Positions 35,296 through 43,737 of a stretch of 64,000 nt of DNA are shown one piece after another. The notes below the pieces were generated by a model that saw only the letters and a list, made by a program, of their open reading frames with translations, made no database searches and was not told the origin of the DNA. The position numbers and the translations under genes were made by a program. Source of the stretch: Daejeonella sp. JGW-45 (GTDB lineage: Bacteria > Bacteroidota > Bacteroidia > Sphingobacteriales > Sphingobacteriaceae); assembly GCF_029360805.1 (NCBI RefSeq), contig NZ_JARKNC010000001.1, forward strand, positions 620,001 to 684,000. The letters are read 5' to 3'. The stretch's first letter is position 1; every line of letters begins with the position of its first letter.

Positions 35296-36573
35296 ATGGT
35301 TAAAGGCTATCTGACATTGGTGTTCCTGCTTCTGTCGCTGCTTACCCGCGCAGCCTCTATACTCATCCCCATGGATGAAAGCCAGAAAGATCATCTCAAA
35401 TCTTACGGCATTGCCTACTGGACCTTAAGGAAAGACGTAGCCGTAGACTGGCTGCTCAATTACCGCGGCGGAAGCTTCCTGATCAAATACTCACAGGCTA
35501 TAGAAAATGAATGCCGTGTGCGCGGAGTTTCTTACGAAGTGATCACTGACGGGCAGGTCAACACAATCCTGACCGAAATTACGAGCCCTGAGGTAAATAT
35601 GGACATGATGAAATTGGAAACGGCTGCGAAAATTGCGGTTTATTCGCCCAATAACGTCTTCACTACAAAGGATTATACCGATGCGGTACAGCTCGCTTTG
35701 GAGTATGCCGAAATACCTTACGATATTATTTATGACGATGAGGTACTGAACGGTGCACTGCCAAAATATGAATGGCTGCACCTGCATCATGAGGACTTTA
35801 CCGGGCAGTTCGGGCTGTCGGGGCAACGGCAGTCGCAGGAAGACATCAATATTCAGAAATCCATAGCACAGCGGCACGGTTATACCAAAGTGTCGCAGAT
35901 GAAGCTGACCGTAGCCAAGAATATCAACAAGTTTGTAATGGGTGGCGGCTACCTTTTTGCGATGTGCTCCGCAGGCGAAACCCTGGATGTTGCTCTGGCA
36001 GCTGAAGGCATTGATATCATCGAAAGTACATTTGACGGCGACGGCGCTGACCCGCGTGCGCAATCGAAGCTCGACTTCAACAAGACCTTAGCGTTTGGCA
36101 ACTTTATTTTGAAACCTGATTATCGCGGCTTTTCAAATATCAATGCCGGCCGTTACGCTAATCCTGAGAATGATTTCTTTACACTATTTAGTTATTCGGC
36201 GAAATGGGATCCTGTGCCCTCCATGCTCACTCAGGATCATGAATTTGTGATCAGAGGCTTCAACGGGCAGACCACGGCTTTCAATGAGGCGACCATCAAG
36301 TCGAATGTGCTTGTTATGGGCGAAACAAAGATCGTCGGCGTTGCACGCTACATCCATGGTGAGTTGGGCAATGGGCAGTGGACTTACTACGGGGGACACG
36401 ATCCGGAGGGCGACTTCGGACGTGGCGGCAGCTTCAGAAGCGGCGCCAGAATGCCGTCCGGTCCTGCCGGCCGAAAGCGGGATCTGAGCCTGACTCCCAA
36501 CTCCCCCGGCTACAGGTTAATTCTTAACAATGTTTTGTTTCCTTCTGCAAAAAAGAAGAAGCAAAAGACCTGA
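35296..36573 (+). CDS. Exported conserved protein, labelled asparagine synthetase B-like in some genomes
   Basis: A 425-residue protein from the ATG at 35296, with signal VKGYLTLVFLLLSLLTRAAS. I recall homologues in Bacteroidota being labelled asparagine synthetase B, but I see no N-terminal Cys amidotransferase or PP-loop, so that name looks doubtful. Notable stretches are IPMDESQKDHLKSYGIAYWT, YEWLHLHHEDFTGQFGLSGQ, GGGYLFAMCSAGETLDVAL (Cys) and YYGGHDPEGDFGRGGSFRSG near the C-terminus. The Rossmann-like pattern with a GATase-type nucleophile elbow (MCSAGE) suggests a DJ-1/GATase-1 superfamily fold. The real function is unknown. Confidence 0.75.
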   Translation: MVKGYLTLVFLLLSLLTRAASILIPMDESQKDHLKSYGIAYWTLRKDVAVDWLLNYRGGSFLIKYSQAIENECRVRGVSYEVITDGQVNTILTEITSPEVNMDMMKLETAAKIAVYSPNNVFTTKDYTDAVQLALEYAEIPYDIIYDDEVLNGALPKYEWLHLHHEDFTGQFGLSGQRQSQEDINIQKSIAQRHGYTKVSQMKLTVAKNINKFVMGGGYLFAMCSAGETLDVALAAEGIDIIESTFDGDGADPRAQSKLDFNKTLAFGNFILKPDYRGFSNINAGRYANPENDFFTLFSYSAKWDPVPSMLTQDHEFVIRGFNGQTTAFNEATIKSNVLVMGETKIVGVARYIHGELGNGQWTYYGGHDPEGDFGRGGSFRSGARMPSGPAGRKRDLSLTPNSPGYRLILNNVLFPSAKKKKQKT

Positions 36574-36636
36574 ATATCAGGCTGTATTTTTGTTTTACAT
36601 AATAAATCCCTAAGTTAGATCACCTATTCTGCGATA

Positions 36637-37467
36637 ATGGAAAAAGCAATGAACGTGGTTCTCATGTGCAGGCTTAGAAAACAATTTTACCTCCTGGCGC
36701 TGCTCGGGTTTTTCTCATACCCATTGGGAGAAGCAGTAGCACAGACTTACATAGGTATACGGATCACACCGACCCTGAACGCGCTGCCCAAAGTCTTTAA
36801 CAATTCACCCGCCAATATCTCAACGGGCACAAGCACAGCTATTGAAGCAGGGCTTGATTATACTCTTATGCTTAACAGGAACTGGGGCTTAAGCGCAGGT
36901 ACTGACTTTGGTGGCAGTAATTGGTCTTATAATCTCAAAGCGCCCTTAGCCTCATTTGGAATTGCTTCTGGTCCGGGAGAAGTGAATATGTCGCGCTTCC
37001 ATAATTATCTGTATAACTCCGGCACACTGAATGCTGTGTATAAAATACCGGCAAAAGCAAGCGATATCAGGTTGTTCGCCGGCCCGACTTTCAGGATCCA
37101 TCATTCTCAGCGGGTTGGCAGCTCACGCCGCAACCCGGATACCAATCCCTATTCCATGTATGCCAATGATCCTGGTACAGGCACTTCGGATACTCCCGAT
37201 TTTTCGGTCGTATATCCCGATAACGGCCCCCTCTTAGCAATCATGTCGGCTGGAATAGGCTACGAACGCAGAGTTAGTCAGAAACTGGACGTGCTCCTTG
37301 GCGTCCGGGCGAATATTGGCTTACACAGCACCGCCAAAAGCATCATGACGATCAACATGAACAATCAGCTTTACCAGGGTTCGATTAATACCAGCTCAAA
37401 TTATGTCGGTTTTGATGTAGCCTTCCGGTTCAAGACTCTGGCAAAAGGCTCAAGGAGAAAGTCTTAG
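36637..37467 (+). CDS. Outer-membrane beta-barrel protein
   Basis: A 276-residue protein with a signal peptide after a 15-residue basic leader (LLALLGFFSYPLGEAVAQ). The rest is beta-strand rich with aromatic girdles (YIGIRITPTLNALPKVF, LDYTLMLNRNWGLSAGTDFG, then VGFDVAFRFKTL near the end), as in the porin-family/OmpX-like barrels of Bacteroidota. No enzymatic motif. The ATG at 36637 or the later one at 36649 could start it. It lies 63 bases after the preceding gene. Confidence 0.75.
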   Translation: MEKAMNVVLMCRLRKQFYLLALLGFFSYPLGEAVAQTYIGIRITPTLNALPKVFNNSPANISTGTSTAIEAGLDYTLMLNRNWGLSAGTDFGGSNWSYNLKAPLASFGIASGPGEVNMSRFHNYLYNSGTLNAVYKIPAKASDIRLFAGPTFRIHHSQRVGSSRRNPDTNPYSMYANDPGTGTSDTPDFSVVYPDNGPLLAIMSAGIGYERRVSQKLDVLLGVRANIGLHSTAKSIMTINMNNQLYQGSINTSSNYVGFDVAFRFKTLAKGSRRKS

Positions 37468-37945
37468 GCCTGAGCGCCCAAATAAAACTCATAATATTCT
37501 TACCGGCCAAAAACTTTCTCCGTATTTTCGTTTAACGAAATTATTTCAGGAAATCTCCATCATTTTTTGACCCCAAACAGTCTGGTCCCCTACCAGTCTC
37601 GGCTCTACTTCGTTAATATTTCGGAGCAGAAAGATCAGGGAAAGTTAAGGGATACATCCGGAACAGTTTCAGGAAAAACGTAGTACTTTTCCGAAGCCTT
37701 CTCGGAACTGTTTCGGAACCATCCCGGAACTGATAATAAAAAGGTATATAGATGTTCTCCCGGTGGGGCTTGTACTTATAGAAGTTTTTTGGAAGGGCTA
37801 ACAGCCCGGTCGGATTGTAACTTGAAGTTAATGATAAGGTTTTGTATTTGCAATTTCCGGGGCGAATTACCGTTCGCTCATTCGTATAATCATTTCCAGC
37901 CTGCGGCCAAAGCATTTCGTAAATTAGGTTTCGTACAAAAGCGGG
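37468..37945. other. 478-base gap with degenerate CGGAAC repeats, no convincing gene
   Basis: A 100-codon minus-strand frame (37613-37915) exists, but its composition does not look like a protein. The gap holds repeated CGGAAC(A/T)GTTTC-like units: 37661 (CGGAACAGTTTC), 37704 (CGGAACTGTTTC), 37716 (CGGAACC) and 37727 (CGGAACTG). They may be a decayed dispersed element. I see no RNA gene. The sequence just before 37946 has no clear -7 element. Confidence 0.5.
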
Positions 37946-39484
37946 ATGCCAGTAAAAACCTACGGAAGCGCAGTATTTGGAATTGAGGCTATCACCATAA
38001 CCATGGAGGTTAATATGAGTGGTGGGACGAGATATTTTATTGTAGGATTACCTGATAACGCGGTCAGGGAAAGCTTGTACCGGATTGAGAGCGCTCTTAG
38101 TAACTCAGGCTATAAGATGCCGCGGAGGAAGATCATCGTAAACCTGGCACCTGCGGATATCCGCAAGGAAGGATCTTCTTATGACCTTCCGATAGCGATC
38201 GGGATTCTGGCCGAGTCCGGTCAGATAGACCGGGATAAGCTTGAGGATTTTTTGATCATGGGGGAAGTATCGCTTGACGGTGGCTTACAGCCAATTAAGG
38301 GCGCCCTGCCCATCGCCATACAAGGAAAGAGGGATGGTTTTAAGGGTTTGATCCTTCCCAAGGTTAATGCTCGCGAGGCGGCGATCGTGGAAGACCTCGA
38401 GGTATATGGCGTGGAGAACCTGGACGAGGTTATCCGGTTTTTTATGGGAAACCGGCAGCTTGAGCGGACCATCGTGGATACCAAACAGGAATTCCTCCAA
38501 AATATCAGCAACTACGAGAGCGATTTCTCGGATGTCAAAGGCCAGGAGAACATTAAGCGCGCCCTGGAGATTGCTGCAGCAGGCGGGCATAACGTGATCT
38601 TGATCGGTCCGCCGGGAGCCGGTAAAACTATGCTGGCAAAAAGGCTGCCTACTATTTTACCTCCGCTTGACTTGCATGAGGCGCTCGATACGACCAAGAT
38701 CCACTCGGTAGCGGGCAAACTCTCCGCATCCGAATCCATTATGACGGTCAGGCCCTTCAGGTCGCCGCATCATACGATCTCGGATGTGGCCCTTGTGGGC
38801 GGGGGGACAAACCCGCAACCCGGTGAAATATCGCTGGCGCATAACGGCGTGCTTTTCCTGGATGAGCTGCCGGAGTTTAAGCGCACCGTTCTGGAAGTCA
38901 TGCGCCAGCCGCTGGAAGAGCGGCGGGTTACCATCTCCCGGGCAAAATCTACCATTGATTATCCTGCCAGTTTTATGCTTGTCGCTTCGATGAACCCCTG
39001 CCCCTGCGGGTTTCATAATCATCCCGATAAGGATTGTATCTGCGGCTCGGGCGTAGTTCAACGGTATCTGAGCAAGATCTCCGGTCCTTTACTCGACCGG
39101 ATAGACCTTCATGTAGAAGTTACACCCGTTAACTTCAATGAGCTTTCTTCAGACCGGCCGGCCGAGAAAAGCAACCTGATCCGCGAACGGGTAAGCAACG
39201 CAAGGGATATCCAGATCCGGCGCTTTGAAAACAGGGAAGATGTTTTTTGCAATGCCCAGATGAGTCCTAACATGGTGCGAAGCATCTGCAGAATAGATGA
39301 TGCCGGCCAGGCGCTTCTAAAACAGGCTATGGAAAAGCTGGGCTTATCGGCACGGGCGTATGATCGCATTCTTAAAGTCGCCCGAACCATCGCCGATCTG
39401 GCACAAACTGAGGAAATACAGCTGGAACACCTGGCAGAGGCTATTCATTACAGGAGCCTGGATAGGGAGGGATGGGCGGGATAG
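37946..39484 (+). CDS. YifB family Mg-chelatase-like AAA+ ATPase (ComM-like)
   Basis: A 512-residue protein. Residues 1-160 are a Lon-protease-like fold ([22 protein letters not shown]). The AAA+ core has Walker [18 protein letters not shown] near residue 218 and Walker [15 protein letters not shown] near 300, then [20 protein letters not shown], a Cys-rich insertion typical of the family. The C-terminal helical lid has [19 protein letters not shown]. In other bacteria ComM promotes branch migration in natural transformation. No competence genes are nearby. Confidence 0.94.
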   Translation: MPVKTYGSAVFGIEAITITMEVNMSGGTRYFIVGLPDNAVRESLYRIESALSNSGYKMPRRKIIVNLAPADIRKEGSSYDLPIAIGILAESGQIDRDKLEDFLIMGEVSLDGGLQPIKGALPIAIQGKRDGFKGLILPKVNAREAAIVEDLEVYGVENLDEVIRFFMGNRQLERTIVDTKQEFLQNISNYESDFSDVKGQENIKRALEIAAAGGHNVILIGPPGAGKTMLAKRLPTILPPLDLHEALDTTKIHSVAGKLSASESIMTVRPFRSPHHTISDVALVGGGTNPQPGEISLAHNGVLFLDELPEFKRTVLEVMRQPLEERRVTISRAKSTIDYPASFMLVASMNPCPCGFHNHPDKDCICGSGVVQRYLSKISGPLLDRIDLHVEVTPVNFNELSSDRPAEKSNLIRERVSNARDIQIRRFENREDVFCNAQMSPNMVRSICRIDDAGQALLKQAMEKLGLSARAYDRILKVARTIADLAQTEEIQLEHLAEAIHYRSLDREGWAG

Positions 39485-39498
39485 TGATAAATTTCCTC

Positions 39499-39506
39499 TA
39501 CATTTG
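39499..39506 (+). promoter_or_regulatory. TAnnTTTG element, 14 bp before M16 peptidase ATG
   Basis: TACATTTG lies just past the yifB stop and implies a near-leaderless transcript starting at the ATG at 39513. Confidence 0.55.
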
Positions 39507-39512
39507 CAGGAC

Positions 39513-40742
39513 ATGGACTACCAGGTACATACCCTGCAAAACGGGATACGCGTTCTGCATAAACCAACAGCTTCAAACATTTCGCATGCATGTATTATAA
39601 TTAATGCAGGTTCGCGTGATGAGGATGATTCTAAAGATGGCCTGGCTCACTTTATAGAACACCTGCTTTTCAAAAAGACCGGGAAACGGAATACCAACCA
39701 GATCCTGAACCGGCTGGAACTTGTGGGTGCGGACCTGAATGCATACACCACTAAGGAATATACATGCGTCCACGCGTCTTTCCTGAAGCCTCACCTGGAG
39801 CGGTCGCTCGATCTTTTTGAAGATATTGTTTTCCATTCAGTGTTCCCTGAGGATGAAATGACCAAGGAGAAGGAAGTCATCCTGGATGAGATCAGTTCTT
39901 ACCAGGATCAGCCTGACGAAGCTATCAACGATGATTTTGAAGACCTTTTGTTCGAAGGCCATAACCTCGGCAGAAATATATTAGGTACCACAGAATCAGT
40001 TCAGGCATTCACACAGAAGGATATCTTCGATTTCCTGAAGACGAACTATAACAATGAAGAGATCATTGTCGGCGTTTCCGGCGATTATGACTTTAAATAT
40101 ATCGCCCGGCTCTCTGAAAAGCTTTTCGGCAGAATCCCTCCGAACAAACAAGAGCGTAATCGAAAGGCTGTCAATATCTACGATCCCAAGGAGTTACGAT
40201 TCAGCAAGCCGATAAATCAGTCGCATTGCGTCATCGGAAACCGTTCATATTCTATACACCATAAACACAAGGTGGGTTTTCTTCTCTTGAATAATCTTCT
40301 TGGCGGCAATGGCATGAGTTCCAGGCTTAACCTGGAGATCCGGGAAAAGCATGGTATAGCCTACACTATCGAATCGAACTATACCCCCATGAGCGATACC
40401 GGGATCTTTTCGATCTATTTCGGTACCGACGCGGGGAAGATCCATAGGGCTGTTAAGCTGGTCGAACGCGAGCTCCGGAAGCTCCGTGAAATTAAGCTGG
40501 GACCGCTGCAGCTTCACCAGGCCAAGCAGAAGTTCATCGGACAGATTGCCCTGGGGGAAGAAAACCGGATGGGGCTGGTCATTTCCATGAGCAAGAGCCT
40601 GATGGACTACGGGCGGGTAGACTCGCTGGAAGATATTTTTGCAAAGATCAATGCAGTGACATCCAGCCAGCTTCTGGAAATAGCCAACCAGATGTTTGAT
40701 CCAAAATTGCTAAGCCGGCTGATCTTTGACTCTCAGGAATAA
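39513..40742 (+). CDS. M16 family zinc metallopeptidase
   Basis: A 409-residue pitrilysin-family peptidase. The inverted zinc motif HFIEH lies in GLAHFIEHLLFKKTGKRN near residue 47, with the third ligand Glu in KEVILDEISSYQDQPDEA near 125. The C-terminal half has the usual R/Y substrate-binding stretch (LLGGNGMSSRLNLEIREKHG near 265). An upstream in-frame ATG lies inside yifB; I use the ATG at 39513, 29 bases past the yifB stop, because of the promoter element. It probably degrades short peptides. Full family length for the single-domain-pair type. Confidence 0.93.
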   Translation: MDYQVHTLQNGIRVLHKPTASNISHACIIINAGSRDEDDSKDGLAHFIEHLLFKKTGKRNTNQILNRLELVGADLNAYTTKEYTCVHASFLKPHLERSLDLFEDIVFHSVFPEDEMTKEKEVILDEISSYQDQPDEAINDDFEDLLFEGHNLGRNILGTTESVQAFTQKDIFDFLKTNYNNEEIIVGVSGDYDFKYIARLSEKLFGRIPPNKQERNRKAVNIYDPKELRFSKPINQSHCVIGNRSYSIHHKHKVGFLLLNNLLGGNGMSSRLNLEIREKHGIAYTIESNYTPMSDTGIFSIYFGTDAGKIHRAVKLVERELRKLREIKLGPLQLHQAKQKFIGQIALGEENRMGLVISMSKSLMDYGRVDSLEDIFAKINAVTSSQLLEIANQMFDPKLLSRLIFDSQE

Positions 40743-40829
40743 CAAACCCAGGATCGAATTTTTCAGCTCTGCTAAATGCTGTTATATAAATCCTGAATCA
40801 GGCCATTTCGTGCATTCTAATTAATCCTG

Positions 40830-40837
40830 TATTTTTG
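40830..40837 (+). promoter_or_regulatory. TAnnTTTG element, 12 bp before def ATG
   Basis: TATTTTTG placed so that transcription would begin at or next to the ATG at 40842. Confidence 0.6.
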
Positions 40838-40841
40838 TGAT

Positions 40842-41414
40842 ATGAAGTTACCAATCATCGCCTACGGCGATTCTGTTTTACGTAAGAAAGCTGCAGAAAT
40901 ATCGGAGGATCATCCTGACCTGGACGTTTTGATCGCGAACATGTTCGAAACTATGTACGGGGCTCATGGTGTTGGCCTTGCTGCGCCTCAAATTGGTCTT
41001 TCCATAAGATTATTTGTAATTGATGCTACTTCCTTTGCGGAAGATGAGCCAGCGCTGAAAGACTTCAAAAAGGTATTCATAAACGCCCGGATCATTGAAG
41101 AGACAGGTGAAAAATGGACCTTTAACGAAGGCTGTTTGAGCATTCCGGATATTCGCGAGGACATCAGCCGGAATGATACCCTTAGGATCTCCTACTTAGA
41201 TGAAAACTGGGTTCAGCACGAAGAGACCTTTAGCGGTTTAGCTGCCCGGGTTATCCAGCACGAATACGATCATATAGAAGGGAAACTGTTCACAGATAAA
41301 TTGAGCCCGCTTCGCAAAGCTATGCTAAAAAACCGGCTTGATTCTATCTCCAAAGGGTTGGTGAAAGTCGACTATAAAATGAAATTTCCGTCGCTTAAAA
41401 AGGGTAAACGCTAG
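40842..41414 (+). CDS. def: Peptide deformylase
   Basis: A 190-residue metalloenzyme that removes the formyl group from nascent N-terminal fMet. All three motifs are intact: GVGLAAPQIGL near residue 45 (motif 1), EGCLSIP near 102 (metal-binding Cys) and QHEYDHIEGKLF near 143 (HExxH). It is transcribed alone, converging with the gene at 41420. Confidence 0.97.
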   Translation: MKLPIIAYGDSVLRKKAAEISEDHPDLDVLIANMFETMYGAHGVGLAAPQIGLSIRLFVIDATSFAEDEPALKDFKKVFINARIIEETGEKWTFNEGCLSIPDIREDISRNDTLRISYLDENWVQHEETFSGLAARVIQHEYDHIEGKLFTDKLSPLRKAMLKNRLDSISKGLVKVDYKMKFPSLKKGKR

Positions 41415-41419
41415 GGGTA

Positions 41420-42058
41420 TTACTGCCGGCTTTTATCGCCGCTCAGGATTTGTTGGATAAGCGCCCCCCAGGCAAAGGGATTTAGCAGCGGGTTGGCCAA
41501 GCGCTGATTCATGTTCTTATTTGTCAGCCGGGCGTGATTATTCTGGAAATTATAGCTCTGCATTTCGGCTCCATCCCTGGGTAAACTGGCCATCATTGCT
41601 GAAAGGCTTTCTTTAGAAACATTTTTACGGGCGATTTCCAGGTCATCATCGGCAAACTTCATCGTCATGAATTCCTTTTTAAACTCATCCGTACTTGCCC
41701 AGGGGTAAACCCGCACCGCGGGAAGATTAATAACATCCTGCTTCATTCGAACCAGCACCGTGTAACTATTATCAGTAAGATCGGCCGGAATTACAAGCCC
41801 TTCTTTTTTATAACCCACCGCAGTGAATAACAACGTATCGCCAACGTTAGCAACAAAGGAGAAATAACCTTTGTAATTAGCGGCATAAAATTGTGCTTTT
41901 CCGGTTACGTTCGTGATAGTTACGTAGGGCACGACAATATTGCTGTCGGTGTTCATTATAACGCCTGAGAATTGAACAAGCTTCTTCTGTGAGGTTTGAG
42001 AAAACCCGGCAGTTGCACTTAACAGAAGTATCAGGAAGAACCAGATGCGCATGTTCAA
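41420..42058 (-). CDS. Exported protein with carboxypeptidase-regulatory-like domain
   Basis: A 212-residue protein with signal WFFLILLLSATAGFSQ. Residues 28-110 are a CarboxypepD_reg-like beta sandwich (VQFSGVIMNTDSNIVVPYVT, then NYKGYFSFVANVGDTLLFTA). The C-terminal part is helical and Asn/Gln-rich (MQSYNFQNNHARLTNKNMNQ). The same domain plan recurs at 31440 and 62077. Function unknown. Confidence 0.8.
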   Translation of the reverse strand: MNMRIWFFLILLLSATAGFSQTSQKKLVQFSGVIMNTDSNIVVPYVTITNVTGKAQFYAANYKGYFSFVANVGDTLLFTAVGYKKEGLVIPADLTDNSYTVLVRMKQDVINLPAVRVYPWASTDEFKKEFMTMKFADDDLEIARKNVSKESLSAMMASLPRDGAEMQSYNFQNNHARLTNKNMNQRLANPLLNPFAWGALIQQILSGDKSRQ

Positions 42059-42144
42059 AGTTAATATAATCGTAACGGAGCTTTTGTTAAATTGTGTTAA
42101 AAGCGAGGCCTCACAGAGATAACGAGGGTTTTCCCGATGTATTG

Positions 42145-42423
42145 CTATTGAAGCCTTTCGGGCAGAACCGCTTCCGGATCATCTATATCAGTCAGGTTAA
42201 TAGCTTCTATACTTTCGATTTCAGGCACGGCTCTTTTGATAGCCTGCTCGATACCAGCTTTAAGTGTCATAATACTCATCGGACACGAACCACATGAGCC
42301 CAATAAACGCAAACGCACAACGTTCTCCGGAGTGATCTCCTCGATTGATACATTTCCACCGTCAGCCTCGAGATAGGGCCGGATAGTATCAAGTGCAGTT
42401 TCAACTCTTTGCAACAAATCCAT
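42145..42423 (-). CDS. NifU C-terminal domain (NfuA-like) iron-sulfur carrier
   Basis: A 92-residue protein: MDLLQRVETALDTIRPYLEA, DGGNVSIEEI and the metal-binding LLGSCGSCPMSIMTLKAGIE (CxxC near residue 40). Such Nfu proteins hold and deliver Fe-S clusters. It lies 42 bases after the Mrp-type ATPase gene on the same strand, so the two likely form an Fe-S cluster transfer unit. Confidence 0.94.
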   Translation of the reverse strand: MDLLQRVETALDTIRPYLEADGGNVSIEEITPENVVRLRLLGSCGSCPMSIMTLKAGIEQAIKRAVPEIESIEAINLTDIDDPEAVLPERLQ

Positions 42424-42465
42424 GGTGTTATATTTTTATAAAGATACGAATTTTTTAAAAAATGA

Positions 42466-43527
42466 TTATTTGGCGGCATTCCGGATCGCAACCTGCTGCG
42501 CTACCTTTTCCGCGATCTGCATGAATGCCTCTCCCATCAAGCCATTCTCTTCAAGGATTACAGGCTTTCCGGTATCGCCGGCATCACTAATACTTTTTAC
42601 AAGCGGTATTTCACCTAAAAAAGGGATATCATATTGATGTGCTAAAGCCTGTCCGCCGTTCATCCCGAAGATGTAATATTTGTTATCGGGCAATTCGGCT
42701 GGTGTGAAGTACGACATATTTTCAACAACTCCCAGCAGCGGTACGTTAACCGCATCCATCAGGAACACTCCAACCCCTTTCCTGGCATCGGCAAGCGCTA
42801 CGTTTTGCGGAGTTGTAACAATAACTGCACCGGCTATGGGGAAACCCTGGGTGATTGTAATATGTATATCTCCCGTTCCCGGGGGAAGGTCAACCACCAT
42901 ATAATCTAGTTCGCCCCAGTCGGCATCATTAAACAATTGTTTAACGGCTGTGGATACCATCGGCCCCCGCCATGGCACAGGCTGGTTGGGATCAGTAAAA
43001 AAGCCTATCGAAAGTAACTTTATCCCATACTTTTCAATCGGCTCTATCCTGGTTTTACCATCGGCATTCTGCGAAGCACTTGGACGTTCATTCTCTACAC
43101 CAAACATTATAGGAATAGACGGCCCGTAGATATCGGCGTCGATCAGGCCAACCCTGGCACCTTTGCTGGCCAGTCCGAGGGCCAGATTGGCTGCTACCGT
43201 AGACTTTCCAACACCGCCCTTACCGGAAGCCACAACAATAATATTTTTTATTCCCGTTAATCCCGGCTCCTGTTTGCTCGTTACCCGTGATGTCATGCGG
43301 ATAGATATTTCAGCATCCTTAGTAACAAAGTGGAGAATCGCATTTCTGCAGGCGTTCTCCAGCATATCCTTCATCGGGCAAGCCGGCGTGGTAAGCACAA
43401 CAGAGAAACTTACTTTATTTCCGTCGATTGCTAAATCCTCAATCATATTGAGAGTAACCAGGTCTTTTTTAAGGTCCGGGTCTTCAACATATCGTAATGC
43501 GCTTAAAATCTGCTCGGGAGTGATCAT
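42466..43527 (-). CDS. Mrp/NBP35 (ApbC) family Fe-S cluster carrier ATPase
   Basis: A 353-residue protein. Residues 1-90 are a MIP18/DUF59 domain (ALRYVEDPDLKKDLVTLNMI), followed by the deviant Walker A IVVASGKGGVGKSTVAANLA near residue 100 and DYMVVDLPPGTGDIHITITQ near 215. The Cys pair usual near residue 290 of ApbC is not seen (SYFTPAELPDNKYYIFG occupies that region), so the metal-binding version is uncertain. It is upstream of the Nfu gene in the same orientation. Confidence 0.93.
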   Translation of the reverse strand: MITPEQILSALRYVEDPDLKKDLVTLNMIEDLAIDGNKVSFSVVLTTPACPMKDMLENACRNAILHFVTKDAEISIRMTSRVTSKQEPGLTGIKNIIVVASGKGGVGKSTVAANLALGLASKGARVGLIDADIYGPSIPIMFGVENERPSASQNADGKTRIEPIEKYGIKLLSIGFFTDPNQPVPWRGPMVSTAVKQLFNDADWGELDYMVVDLPPGTGDIHITITQGFPIAGAVIVTTPQNVALADARKGVGVFLMDAVNVPLLGVVENMSYFTPAELPDNKYYIFGMNGGQALAHQYDIPFLGEIPLVKSISDAGDTGKPVILEENGLMGEAFMQIAEKVAQQVAIRNAAK

Positions 43528-43737
43528 CTTAAAATCTAAGGGAATTTAGGTGTTCTTTTTGTTCGTACTGAGATTGTGCCCCTGGCTTTATTCAAATGGG
43601 CATATCTGTCTTATTTACATCTTTTTGAGCAGCGGCTCATCAAGGTTTTATAACTTTAACGCAAATCTACTAAAACCAGGAGGCTTTAGCACCAGCGTTC
43701 CATCGTTTTTACAGTAGATTGACCCGTAAATTAAAAT

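Noticed and set aside
37613-37915. 100-codon minus-strand frame before yifB
   Set aside because: Composition does not look like a protein, it spans the CGGAAC repeats, and no start signal or family is visible.
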